Source: JBKPFU01 sp046728975 (GTDB lineage Bacteria > Actinomycetota > Thermoleophilia > Gaiellales > Gaiellaceae). Taken from it: a stretch of 8,055 nt of DNA. The stretch is taken from NCBI GenBank assembly GCA_046728975.1, contig JBKPFU010000087.1:1-8055 (forward strand), read 5' to 3'. Below, one piece after another: positions 1 through 6,157 of this stretch. The notes beneath the pieces were generated by a model. It made no database searches, was not told where the DNA came from, and saw only the letters and a list, made by a program, of their open reading frames with translations. Position numbers and translations under genes: made by a program. How positions within the stretch are numbered: the first letter of the stretch is position 1; every line of letters starts with the position of its first letter.

Positions 1-140
1 TGCCTAAAAAGAGCGGTTGCGGACTCTGCCGTTTTGCCTGCTAACCAGCCATTTCAGGGCACCTTACGGGGCTCCGAAGGCTCCGATCATGGTGCCCCGC
101 AGGCGCTGGAGCTGCCATTCGGAATCGATTCCGGCCGGCC
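1..140. other. Intergenic flank with a GGCTCC doublet
   Basis: I see no convincing coding frame in this stretch. It contains two close copies of GGCTCCGA, at 70-77 and 79-86, preceded by TTACGG. This resembles the GGCTCC doublets at 2921-2940, 3162-3180 and 7282-7302, which sit beside tRNA-derived attachment cores. In those composites a tRNA core can lie about 95-110 bases to the left of a doublet, which here would fall just outside the window. A perfect 12-bp palindrome, GGAATCGATTCC, lies at 121-132, shortly before the insertion sequence. Its role is unknown. Confidence 0.4.
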
Positions 141-158
141 CGTAGGGTTCGCAAACTC
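141..158 (+). repeat. Left terminal inverted repeat of the insertion sequence
   Basis: This 18-base end is the perfect reverse complement of 1286-1303. It overlaps the last two bases of the transposase gene, because the TGA stop occupies 157-159 on the minus strand. Confidence 0.85.
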
Positions 159-1215
159 ATGCGGCCTCGTATTCGTGGATGAGTCCGCCGACGAGGTCGC
201 GGCGGCGTAAGCGATCGGTCGCGTTCAGCGGCGTTGGGTCGCGGCTGTCGGGCGGTTGCAGCTGTAGCGCGCGGTGCGGCCTGTGCTCGTTGTAGTGGCG
301 GCGGTAGACGCGGAGCACATTCTCGAGGTGGCGGCGGCCGAGGATGAGGATTCGATCGAGGCAGTCGGCGCGGAGCGTTCGTATCCAGCGTTCGGCGTAT
401 GCGTTCGCGTTCGGTGCCTGGACCGGCGTCCGGATCACCCTGATCCCTTCGCTCCGGAACACTTCGTCGAAGGCGTGGCTGAACTTCCCGTCCCGGTCAT
501 GGATCAGAAACCGAAACGGCTGGTGATCGTCGAACTGGATCAAGAGGTTGCGCGCCTGCTGGGCGACCCAGCGACCGTCCGGATTCGAGCTGCACGCGAC
601 GTATTCGATCCGCCGCGTGGCCAGCGAGATGAAGAACAGGACGTAGATCCGCTGTAAGAACGCGGTCTCGACTGTGAGGAAGTCGCAGGCGAGCACGCTC
701 GCCGCCTGCGCTTGCAGGAAGTCTCTCCACGAGGACCGAATTCGCTCTGGCGCCGGCCGGAGACCCGCTTCGAGCAGAACCTTGCGTACCGCCGTCGCCG
801 AGACGGTGACGCCGAGGCCCTTCAGTTCGCCGACGATCCGCTTGTATCCCCAGTGCGGGTTCTCTCGGGCGAGACGCAGGATCAGCTCACGGAGCGAGCG
901 CTCGAGCGGCGGTCGCCCTGCCTTGCGATGGGCGTACGTCCAGCGGCGCGCGACCAGCTGGCGGTGCCAGCGCAGCAGTGTGTCCGGTTTGACGGCGAGG
1001 TTCGTCCAAGCCGTTCGCGGCACTGCGCGACTGAGCGCAGCGAACAACGCCCGATCAGCACGGGTCAGCCTTGGCCGGCCAGTATGCCGGCGTAGCACCG
1101 CCAGCTCGTGCCGCAGAAGCAGGATCTCGAACTCCTTCGAGCGACGCGGCCGCGCCAGCAACCACACCAGGGCGAACAGATTCCGCACGATGAGATACAC
1201 GAACGTCCAGAGCAA
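157..1215 (-). CDS. DDE transposase with rve integrase core (IS481/IS3-like)
   Basis: This 352-residue protein should bind the 18-bp ends of its element and catalyse its transposition. The N-terminal part has a hydrophobic stretch and the LLLRHELAVLRR helix (about 32-43) common in actinobacterial transposases of this type. A helix-turn-helix region follows, with the segment RWHRQLVARRW and the ENPHWGYKRIVGEL motif at about 118-131. The integrase core supplies the acidic triad: D178 in ACDF, D240 in IHDRDGKF and E275 in NAYAERW, a DD(34)E spacing. The C-terminal YNEHRPHRAL motif is also typical. Translation starts at TTG 1215 with GGAGGGG a few bases upstream. The frame is intact and full length. 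The rve fold and role are clear, but assignment to IS481 rather than IS3 or a related group needs a comparison. Confidence 0.92.
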   Translation of the reverse strand: MLWTFVYLIVRNLFALVWLLARPRRSKEFEILLLRHELAVLRRHTGRPRLTRADRALFAALSRAVPRTAWTNLAVKPDTLLRWHRQLVARRWTYAHRKAGRPPLERSLRELILRLARENPHWGYKRIVGELKGLGVTVSATAVRKVLLEAGLRPAPERIRSSWRDFLQAQAASVLACDFLTVETAFLQRIYVLFFISLATRRIEYVACSSNPDGRWVAQQARNLLIQFDDHQPFRFLIHDRDGKFSHAFDEVFRSEGIRVIRTPVQAPNANAYAERWIRTLRADCLDRILILGRRHLENVLRVYRRHYNEHRPHRALQLQPPDSRDPTPLNATDRLRRRDLVGGLIHEYEAA

Positions 1216-1285
1216 GCAGCCCCTCCCTCGCCGATGGCAAGAGCCTGGAACCTAACGAGCAGGCCGCCCACCCAGAGCCGCGGAC

Positions 1286-1303
1286 GAGTTTGCGAACCCT
1301 ACG
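1286..1303 (-). repeat. Right terminal inverted repeat of the insertion sequence
   Basis: This is the perfect reverse complement of 141-158. It lies about 70 bases upstream of the transposase start, so the transposase promoter is probably inside or next to this end. Confidence 0.85.
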
Positions 1304-1330
1304 CGCTCCACGGACAGTTGAGCGGCCTTC

Positions 1331-1365
1331 GTAACTTGACAGTTACGTAACTGAGCAGTTACACT
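1331..1365 (+). promoter_or_regulatory. Promoter of the ArsR operon covered by a tandem dyad operator
   Basis: The -35 box TTGACA (1336-1341) and -10 box TACACT (1360-1365) are separated by 18 bases. Transcription would begin near 1372, which is also the GTG start codon, so the transcript is probably leaderless. Two head-to-tail copies of GTAACT-N4-AGTTAC cover the promoter: 1331-1346 (spacer TGAC) and 1347-1362 (spacer GAGC). The inner halves meet as the perfect 12-bp palindrome AGTTACGTAACT (1341-1352). A repressor dimer on either dyad would block RNA polymerase. The natural candidate is the ArsR-type protein encoded immediately downstream, as autorepression is usual in this family. Confidence 0.8.
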
Positions 1366-1371
1366 AGCTTC

Positions 1372-1674
1372 GTGGAAGTGTTCGAGGCACTGGCAGATCC
1401 CACCCGCCGCAGGATCGTCGAGCTGCTCGCCGAGGAAGAGCGCTCTGCGGGCGAGCTGGCGGGCCACTTCCGGGTCAGCCGCCCCGCCGTTTCGAAGCAC
1501 CTTCGCGTCCTGCGCGAGGCGGGTGTCGTCCAGGTCCGGGAAGAAGCCCAGAAGCGCATCTATCGGCTCGAGCCGAAGGCGTTGGGGACGGCGGAAGGCT
1601 GGCTGGCGCGGCATCGGCAGTTTTGGCAGCAGCGCCTCGACGCACTGGAAGCCCAGATCGAGAAGGAGGGGTAG
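1372..1674 (+). CDS. ArsR-family winged-helix transcriptional repressor
   Basis: This 100-residue protein is a winged-helix DNA-binding regulator of normal family length. The opening FEALADPTRRRIVELL (about 4-19) is the first helix of the family. The helix-turn-helix spans about 25-50, with recognition helix SRPAVSKHLRVL at 36-47 and the wing at about 51-66. There is no cysteine-bearing metal-sensing motif such as ELCVCDL, so it is unlikely to be a metal sensor. It resembles the subgroup paired with AHSA1/SRPBCC genes, whose signals are mostly unknown. The GTG start at 1372 is chosen because the homology begins there and the -10 box ends only seven bases earlier. It probably controls itself and the next gene through the tandem dyads at 1331-1362. 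The next gene starts three bases after its stop. Confidence 0.92.
   Translation: MEVFEALADPTRRRIVELLAEEERSAGELAGHFRVSRPAVSKHLRVLREAGVVQVREEAQKRIYRLEPKALGTAEGWLARHRQFWQQRLDALEAQIEKEG
1663..1669 (+). promoter_or_regulatory. Ribosome binding site of the SRPBCC gene
   Basis: AAGGAGG lies inside the last codons of the ArsR-type gene, seven bases before ATG 1677. It decides between this start and an upstream in-frame start at 1623, which would overlap the ArsR gene and adds residues that do not look like the family. The layout implies translational coupling. Confidence 0.8.
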
Positions 1675-1676
1675 GG

Positions 1677-2174
1677 ATGGAAGAGTTCGGCACTGTGGGA
1701 GCGGCCGAGGTGATGTTCGAGCGACACTTCGCGGTCCCTCGGGAGCGAGTCTGGCGGGCCCTGACCGATCCGGAACAGCTGGCAGGCTGGCTGGCGCCGG
1801 CCGAGATCGACATGCGCGTAGGCGGCTCGGTCGTGCTCAAGTTCGAAGACGGAGACGAACGCGGCACGATCACCGAGCTGCGGGAGCCGGAGGTGATCGC
1901 GTATACCTGGCACGAGGGCGCGACCGACTCACTCGTCCGCTTCGAGCTCGAGCCGGAGGCCGACGGCACCCGTCTGACGCTCCGGCATACCTTCGAAGGA
2001 GAGGTCGACCTTTCGAGCTACGGCGGTGGCTGGCACCACCATCTCGAGCAGCTGATCGCGCAGATGGCGGGCAGGCCGATCGGCTGGGACTCGAATCGTT
2101 ACAAAGAGCTGAAGAGCGAGTACGAGCGAAAGGCCCAGCAGCGGCGCGAGGCAGAGCTCGCCAAGCAACGCTAA
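1677..2174 (+). CDS. SRPBCC (AHSA1/START-like) domain protein
   Basis: This 165-residue cytoplasmic protein has the SRPBCC helix-grip fold, which encloses a hydrophobic ligand pocket. The signature PRERVWRALTDPEQLAGWLAP (21-41) is the usual first helix region of AHSA1-like proteins. GGSVVLKF and the alternating strands at 50-105 form the sheet, and GGGWHHHLEQL (116-126) starts the long C-terminal helix with its conserved Gly-Gly-Trp. The charged tail at about 141-165 is longer than in many relatives. It forms a two-gene operon with the ArsR-type repressor, a common pairing in actinobacteria. The ligand or reaction is unknown, and the repressor may sense a compound related to the pocket's ligand. 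The family call is firm, the role is not. Confidence 0.9.
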   Translation: MEEFGTVGAAEVMFERHFAVPRERVWRALTDPEQLAGWLAPAEIDMRVGGSVVLKFEDGDERGTITELREPEVIAYTWHEGATDSLVRFELEPEADGTRLTLRHTFEGEVDLSSYGGGWHHHLEQLIAQMAGRPIGWDSNRYKELKSEYERKAQQRREAELAKQR

Positions 2175-2191
2175 AGGGCGCTAGAGGGTTG

Positions 2192-2223
2192 CGGGGCGGA
2201 GCTCTTGGTCGAGCTTCGCCCCG
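2192..2223 (+). terminator. Hairpin terminator of the ArsR-SRPBCC operon
   Basis: A 13-bp stem pairs 2192-2204 with 2211-2223 around the loop TTGGTC. It contains one G-U pair when read as plus-strand RNA, which would be an A-C mismatch on the other strand, so it is oriented for the operon. It begins 18 bases after the SRPBCC stop. There is no U-tract, as is frequent in high-GC actinobacteria. Confidence 0.7.
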
Positions 2224-2272
2224 GCCGTCCGAGGAGTTACGCTCCGCGGTCGTCACGACCGCCGGCGCGTCC

Positions 2273-2449
2273 TCAGCGGGCAGGCTGCAAGCGTTCGACC
2301 GGGCTGCCGGAGGCGTCGTAGAGCAGGATCTGCGACCAGCCCGGGCCGTTGACAATCTGGTTAAACGTGATGCCGGCGACCTGCAACCGTTCTACCTCGT
2401 TCACTTTCGGGGTCATCCCGTCGCTGGCGAGGCGCACCTGTACGCGGCC
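2273..2449 (-). pseudogene. C-terminal remnant of a VOC/glyoxalase-like protein
   Basis: The last roughly 58 codons of a minus-strand frame read like a real protein tail. They include MTPKVNEVERLQVAGITF and GPGWSQILLYDASGSPVERL, then a TGA stop at 2273-2275. The ending D-x-S-G-x-P-V-E resembles the last strand of vicinal-oxygen-chelate proteins, where the glutamate is often a metal ligand. Upstream in the same frame (above about 2450) the residues become low-complexity arginine-rich shadow sequence, and the opposite strand carries another gene remnant. It is therefore a truncated tail without its N-terminal module. The family call rests on this short end only. Confidence 0.5.
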
Positions 2450-2451
2450 GG

Positions 2452-2718
2452 GATCGGCTGCCCGTCGGCGTGGAGGCGTTCCCGGGATGGGAGCACAACG
2501 ACGTCGTCCTGTGGATCGAGAACCGCCGTCCGGTCGTCGTCGGCGAACGCGCTCGTCGACTTCGGCCAAGGCCTCGAGATCTTGCCCAGCGAGAAACTCA
2601 TGACACCCGAGCAGATCGCCAAGAGGTTGCGCCCGCTCCTCGCTCTGCCGATCGAGCAGGTGCTCGCGACGCACGGCAGGCCGACCGACCGGGCGCGCGC
2701 TCGCCTGACTCTGCCGTC
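2452..2718 (+). pseudogene. Frameshifted C-terminal remnant of an MBL-fold metallo-hydrolase
   Basis: Two overlapping plus frames together give the tail of a metallo-beta-lactamase-fold hydrolase. The first frame reads RLPVGVEAFPGW, EHNDVVLWIENRRPVVVG (about 2455-2544). The second reads ALVDFGQGLEILPSEKLMT, then EQIAKRLRPLLALPIEQVL and ATHGRPTD (about 2549-2693). The switch lies at about 2545-2549, where one extra base replaces the expected Gly-Asp-x-Leu-Val-Asp junction. THG supplies the last metal-binding histidine of the fold, but the N-terminal HxHxDH module is missing. The remnant converges on the VOC-like tail. A single-base sequencing error could explain the shift but not the missing N-terminus. 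Confidence 0.65.
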
Positions 2719-2783
2719 CCGCTCGCGCGTGACCGGTTCGCGCCCGGTCATCGCCCTTGCTGCTCGTGCTGGGCTTTCAGGAG

Positions 2784-2825
2784 CGGGAGCGACGGGACTC
2801 GAACCCGCGACCTCCGGCGCGACAG
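2784..2825 (-). other. 3' half of a tRNA-Asp(GTC) gene, probable attachment-site scar
   Basis: On the minus strand this matches tRNA positions 32-73 without gaps. The loop gives C32 T33, anticodon GTC (2823-2821), then the 3' anticodon stem GCCGG, variable AGGTC, T-stem GCGGG, T-loop TTCGAGT (2803-2797), CCCGT, acceptor strand CGCTCCC and discriminator G73, as expected for Asp. No matching 5' half, D-arm or GGGAGCG acceptor strand precedes it, so it is not a working tRNA. Tyrosine integrases commonly recombine between the anticodon loop and the 3' end and leave just such fragments. By that logic the inserted DNA lies toward higher coordinates. Confidence 0.7.
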
Positions 2826-2986
2826 AGTGTCGGTCCGCGCGGAGGTGTCACGGCGGCGGCTACTTAGTGAGGGCAATGTGGCCGTTTTTGGCCCCTTACG
2901 GAGACACTTCTCGACCTGGAGGCTCCATAAAGGGCTCCATACCCACCGCACGCTGTGGTTCGTGCAAGTGGACCTGAAAGAAGAAG

Positions 2987-3001
2987 CCCCGCTTTGCGGG
3001 G
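2987..3001 (-). terminator. Rho-independent terminator downstream of the tRNA-Thr fragment
   Basis: On the minus strand CCCCGC, loop AAA and GCGGGG are followed by CTTCTTCTTTC, a U-rich tract. It lies about ten bases beyond the tRNA-Thr 3' end, the normal place for a tRNA gene terminator. This suggests that the scar kept the original downstream sequence of a real tRNA gene. Read on the plus strand, the same hairpin is followed by ATTTTG and could also stop transcription coming from the left. Confidence 0.65.
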
Positions 3002-3010
3002 ATTTTGCAG

Positions 3011-3051
3011 AGCCCTCTGACGGACTCGAACCGTCGACCCCCTCCTTACCA
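3011..3051 (-). other. 3' half of a tRNA-Thr(GGT) gene, probable attachment core
   Basis: On the minus strand the segment fits tRNA positions 33-73: T33, anticodon GGT (3050-3048), A37 A38, stem GGAGG, variable GGGTC, a perfect T-arm GACGG-TTCGAGT-CCGTC, acceptor strand AGAGGGC and T73. The 5' half is absent, because the bases upstream (3052 onward) are 10-bp repeats and not anticodon stem or D-arm. A tRNA 3' half next to repeated short sites is the usual footprint of site-specific integration. The element would lie toward higher coordinates. Positions 3003-3039 recur at 7363-7399. Confidence 0.75.
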
Positions 3052-3060
3052 TGTACTTCT

Positions 3061-3160
3061 GACGGCAACCGGTCGCAACCGACGGCAATGGTTTTCGCCT
3101 ATTTCTGCGGTTTGTTGCCGCCACGTGACTTGCCACCGACTGCCACCCGTTGCAACCACG
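3061..3160. repeat. Helically phased 10-bp repeats beside the tRNA-Thr core
   Basis: Three adjacent 10-mers, GACGGCAACC, GGTCGCAACC and GACGGCAATG, fill 3061-3090 exactly. A second set, TGCCGCCACG (3116-3125), TGCCACCGAC (3131-3140), TGCCACCCGT (3141-3150) and TGCAACCACG (3151-3160), is also in 10-bp register apart from one 5-base gap. Ten bases is about one helical turn, so all copies in a set face the same side of the DNA. Such arrays suit cooperative binding by an integrase or directionality factor. Confidence 0.65.
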
Positions 3161-3181
3161 GGGCTCCACAAAGGCTCCATC

Positions 3182-3337
3182 CTCCGTTGTCCGCGTTGGC
3201 TACGCCGAACTTCGGGAGTTTCCGTGTCGCGATGATTGCGCGCCGTTCTTCAGCGCCGTCGTCCGCAAGTGCGCGAAGCGCCAAGGGCTCCTTCACCCCG
3301 TTTTGGGCATGTCTGAACTCGTCGTACGCTTTGGCAG
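3182..3337. other. Leader region upstream of the LuxR-type regulator
   Basis: I see no gene here. A weak promoter candidate, TTGGGC (3302-3307) and TACGCT (3324-3329) with a 16-base spacer, would start transcription a few bases before ATG 3338. There is no ribosome site upstream of that ATG, so a leaderless mRNA is possible. The support is modest. Confidence 0.3.
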
Positions 3338-6097
3338 ATGAATGGGTTCGTGGGCCGGCGGGAGGAACTCGCCGAACTTGACGAGATCACCGGCGCCGCT
3401 GCAGCCGGGCACGTTGCCGCTGCTGTTGTTGTCGGCGAGCCTGGCAGCGGGAAGAGCCGGCTCTTAGCAGAGGCGGCCGGGCGGGCGCCGCTGTCGAACC
3501 GGTTCCGCGTGGTCGGCTACGAGCCGGAGCGCGAGGTGCCGCTCGCGGCAGCCTCCGATCTTTTGCTGGCGCTCGCCGCCCTGGCGCCGGCGGCGCACGG
3601 GCTGGAGGCGCTGCTCTTCGGTGACGATCGGGAGGAAGCGGCAGCACTGCAGCCGTTGCGGATCTTCGAGTCCGCGCATCGGGCGCTTCGCAGGGTCGGT
3701 CCGGCGCTGGTGCTCGTCGACGACGTGCAGTGGATCGACGAGCTCTCGCTCGCGCTTTGCCACTACCTCGTACGCGCCGCCCATGACCGGGGAGAGCCGC
3801 TAGCGCTGATCGCGTGCGGGCGGCCGTCGCCGACCTCGGTTTCGCTGAGCGAATCGCTCGCTCAGGTCTTACCAGCGAAGCGCCTCCAGCGTCTCGAGCT
3901 TGGCCCGCTGGCGAGCGGCGAGGCGCTCGAGCTGGTCGGCATGCTGGACCCAGGGCTTGCCGACGCCGCGGCGCGTGAGGTGGTAGCGCGGTCGGGTGGT
4001 TCCCCGTTTTGGCTCGAGGCGCTTGTCCGAACTGCGGGAGCGGAGGTCGACGCCGGTCGGCTCGTAACCGCGCGACTCCGTGGTGCGAGCGGGGACGCCG
4101 GCGGACTGCTCGCGCTGCTCGCAGTTGCCGGCCGTCCGTTGGCCTTTAGCGATGCGGCCGAGCTAAAGGAATGGGACGTGAGCCGGGTCGAGCGGGCGGT
4201 GCGTGAGCTTGTCTCGCGCGGAATCGCCGTCGATTCCCGTGGAACGGTCCGGCTTGTGCACGACCTGATCCGCATCGCGGCGGCCGGGGAGGTTCCTGAG
4301 GAGCAGCGACTCGATCTGCATCGGCGCCTGGGCGACTGGTTGATGCGGAGCGCCGGAGATGATGTCCGCCGCCTGCGCGAGTCGCTCGCTCACCTCCACG
4401 CAGCGGGCCTGCCGTCGGTCGACGTCGCGGATCGTCTCGTGCGCTCGCCGCAGCGAACGCTGCTGGGCGAGGAAGGCCTCGCCTTGCTGGTGACGATCGC
4501 TGATGAATGCGAGCCTTCAGCCCAGACCGTGCTGCTGCTGAACGAACAGATCGCGGAGCTGGCTTCGGAACTCGCGAGACACGACGTCGCGTTGAAGCGG
4601 AACCTGCAGCTTTGTGAGCGCTGGCAGGACTCTGTGCGGCGCGCCCGTGCGCTCCTCGAGGCCGCGAGGTCGGCATTCGCGCTTGACGATCTCGACCGTG
4701 CCAACGGCTATCTGGCTCGTGCGCGCGCGACACATGTAGGTGACGAGCTTTTGGACCTCGAGCTTGACGTCCAGCGGGCGGCGCTGGATCTGTGGGGCGT
4801 TGGGGCGAAGGAGCGCGGGCGCGCTCTCGCGCACGAGACAGTCGCGCGCGGCCGGCGGCTCTACGAGTCGGACGAGCGAGCGCGGCGGGCTTACCTCGAG
4901 GCATTGCGGGTCGAATACGAGGCGGCATTCCAAGAGGATGCCCCAGAGGCGATGGCACGCGCGGCCGAGGAGCGTGCGGCGGTGGCGCGCGGCTTCGACG
5001 AGCAGGCCCACCTCACCGCGTTGATTGCGAGCGGGAGGGCGCTGCAGCGGGCGGGCCGCCTCGACGAGGCGCTGGAGCGCATCCGCTACGTCTGGGACGA
5101 AGCCGAGCGCCGCGTCCTACCGCGCCTCACGCTCGACGCCGGCTACTGGCTTGGCGCCCTCTTGCTCCAGCGAGGCCGGCTAGCCGAAGCCGAGGAGATC
5201 GTGGCCCAGACGGTCGATCTCGCCTCGCGCGTCGGGGATGAGGCGCGCGGGCGGCACCTGGTCGAGCGCGTTGCGAGCGAGGTCGACTTTCACCGCGCCG
5301 ACTGGCGCGCCGGTGTTGAGCGCCTGCTCGCGTACGCGGGCAGGGCAAGCGAGCACGGACGGATCGAGCTCCATCAGCTTGCGGCGCTGTGGCTGGCGCT
5401 CGTCGGCGGGCAGGAGCTTATGGAGGAGGTCGTCGCGCAGGTCGATGCCGCCCGCGCCTGCGCCGAGGTGGCGAGTTGTCCCAGATGTGCGACGGAGCTT
5501 CGGCTCGTGGCCGCGGAGGCGCTCGCCCGCGTCGGCCGGCGCGCCGAAGCGGCACGGTCGCTCGAAGAGTGGGAGCGCCTGCAGGCTCACGCGCGCCGTC
5601 GCGAGAAACTGACGCGGCGCCGCGTGCAGGCACTGCTCGCCGAGCCCGACGGCGCTCGGCTTCTCGAGTCTGCGCTGCGGGAAGCCGACGACCTCGGCTT
5701 CGTCCTCGACGCGCTCTGGACACGGATCGATCTGGGGACGGCCCTCGCTGAGACGGATCGCGCTCGCGCCAAGGATGTGCTCACAGTCGCGGCCGAGACT
5801 GCGAGCGAGATCGGTGCCCGGACGGAGCAGCACGTCGCAGAGCAGCGGCTGCGCGCGCTCGGCGTCCGCACGTGGCGACGCGGGCCCGGCGGCGAGCTGC
5901 TGACCGAACGAGAGCGCGCGATCGCCCGGCTGGTCGCGGCGGGCGCGAGCAATCCGGAAATCGCGCAGGAGCTCTTCCTGTCGCGAAAGACAGTCGAGCG
6001 GCACGTCTCCAACCTGCTCAAGAAGGTCGGCGTGCGGAACCGCGTCGAGCTCGCGGCGAGGGTCGCGGAGCTGGAAGTCGAGGGAGCTCCCCGATGA
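3338..6097 (+). CDS. Large LuxR-family regulator with AAA ATPase domain (LAL-like)
   Basis: This 919-residue cytoplasmic protein belongs to the large ATP-binding LuxR (LAL/STAND-like) regulators. The N-terminus FVGRREELAELDE is the usual opening. Walker A GEPGSGKS is at 33-40 and Walker B ALVLVDDVQWID at 123-134, marking a P-loop ATPase over about the first 340 residues. The middle (about 360-840) is alanine- and leucine-rich helical repeat sequence like TPR arrays, which in relatives bind ligand or partner. The C-terminal LuxR helix-turn-helix covers about 853-911, with LLTERERAIARLVAAG and the recognition region SRKTVERHVSNLL. Family members are activators that use ATP and an inducer to switch on nearby genes. 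The closest target candidates are the three small genes starting 60 bases downstream on the same strand. The start at 3338 fits the domain edge but has no ribosome site. Confidence 0.93.
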   Translation: MNGFVGRREELAELDEITGAAAAGHVAAAVVVGEPGSGKSRLLAEAAGRAPLSNRFRVVGYEPEREVPLAAASDLLLALAALAPAAHGLEALLFGDDREEAAALQPLRIFESAHRALRRVGPALVLVDDVQWIDELSLALCHYLVRAAHDRGEPLALIACGRPSPTSVSLSESLAQVLPAKRLQRLELGPLASGEALELVGMLDPGLADAAAREVVARSGGSPFWLEALVRTAGAEVDAGRLVTARLRGASGDAGGLLALLAVAGRPLAFSDAAELKEWDVSRVERAVRELVSRGIAVDSRGTVRLVHDLIRIAAAGEVPEEQRLDLHRRLGDWLMRSAGDDVRRLRESLAHLHAAGLPSVDVADRLVRSPQRTLLGEEGLALLVTIADECEPSAQTVLLLNEQIAELASELARHDVALKRNLQLCERWQDSVRRARALLEAARSAFALDDLDRANGYLARARATHVGDELLDLELDVQRAALDLWGVGAKERGRALAHETVARGRRLYESDERARRAYLEALRVEYEAAFQEDAPEAMARAAEERAAVARGFDEQAHLTALIASGRALQRAGRLDEALERIRYVWDEAERRVLPRLTLDAGYWLGALLLQRGRLAEAEEIVAQTVDLASRVGDEARGRHLVERVASEVDFHRADWRAGVERLLAYAGRASEHGRIELHQLAALWLALVGGQELMEEVVAQVDAARACAEVASCPRCATELRLVAAEALARVGRRAEAARSLEEWERLQAHARRREKLTRRRVQALLAEPDGARLLESALREADDLGFVLDALWTRIDLGTALAETDRARAKDVLTVAAETASEIGARTEQHVAEQRLRALGVRTWRRGPGGELLTERERAIARLVAAGASNPEIAQELFLSRKTVERHVSNLLKKVGVRNRVELAARVAELEVEGAPR

Positions 6098-6157
6098 TCG
6101 CGAGGGGCCGCCAGACCTAGCGTCGACGCCACTGACCCGCAAGCGAAGGGAGCGGAT

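Larger units (their letters stand above)
141..1303 (-). mobile_element. Complete insertion sequence with perfect 18-bp inverted ends
   Basis: The element is 1163 bp and carries a single transposase gene on the minus strand. Its ends, 141-158 and 1286-1303, are perfect inverted copies of CGTAGGGTTCGCAAACTC. The identity stops abruptly on both sides, at 140/1304 outward and 159/1285 inward. The transposase stop codon (157-159) lies inside the left end. I found no convincing target-site duplication next to either end. Intact ends plus an intact transposase frame suggest a recent or still mobile copy. The exact outer base is uncertain by one or two positions because no duplication marks it. Confidence 0.85.
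2921..3180 (-). other. Composite attachment-like site: doublet, tRNA-Thr core, phased arms, doublet
   Basis: The parts in order are a GGCTCCAT doublet (2921-2928 and 2933-2940), a hairpin (2987-3001), the tRNA-Thr 3' half (3011-3051), tandem 10-bp repeats (3061-3160) and a second GGCTCC doublet (3162-3180). A core flanked on both sides by repeated short sites is the architecture of the attP region of tyrosine integrases, where the integrase N-domain binds arm sites and its catalytic domain binds the core. No integrase gene is present in the window, so this may be an orphaned or donor-end site. The parts are read directly, the function is inferred. Confidence 0.55.

Noticed and set aside
1372..1674. 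A metal-sensing ArsR/SmtB repressor
   Set aside because: The cysteine and histidine motifs that bind metals in those sensors are absent, and the partner gene is SRPBCC, not a metal transporter.
2784..2870. A complete tRNA gene on the minus strand
   Set aside because: Only positions 32-73 are present. No D-arm and no GGGAGCG acceptor strand occur upstream, so it is a fragment.
1523..2977. 484-codon plus-strand frame across the SRPBCC gene, debris and tRNA-Asp scar
   Set aside because: Most of it is out of frame with the real ArsR and SRPBCC genes. Only a short inner part is real, as half of the MBL remnant. Its end translates the complement of the tRNA fragment.
3011..3051. A functional split tRNA half of the kind known in some archaea
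   Set aside because: No partner 5' half with complementary leader is visible and the sequence style is bacterial. An integration scar explains it more simply.
3061..3160. A CRISPR array
   Set aside because: The repeats are only about 10 bases, are adjacent with no unique spacers, and no cas-like gene is present.
2470..3381. 303-codon plus-strand frame through both tRNA scars into the regulator
   Set aside because: After the first MBL-like residues it reads through tRNA complements, giving phrases such as SDGTRTRDLRRDR and SDGLEPSTPSLPC that arise from antisense tRNA ends. It also overlaps the true regulator start.
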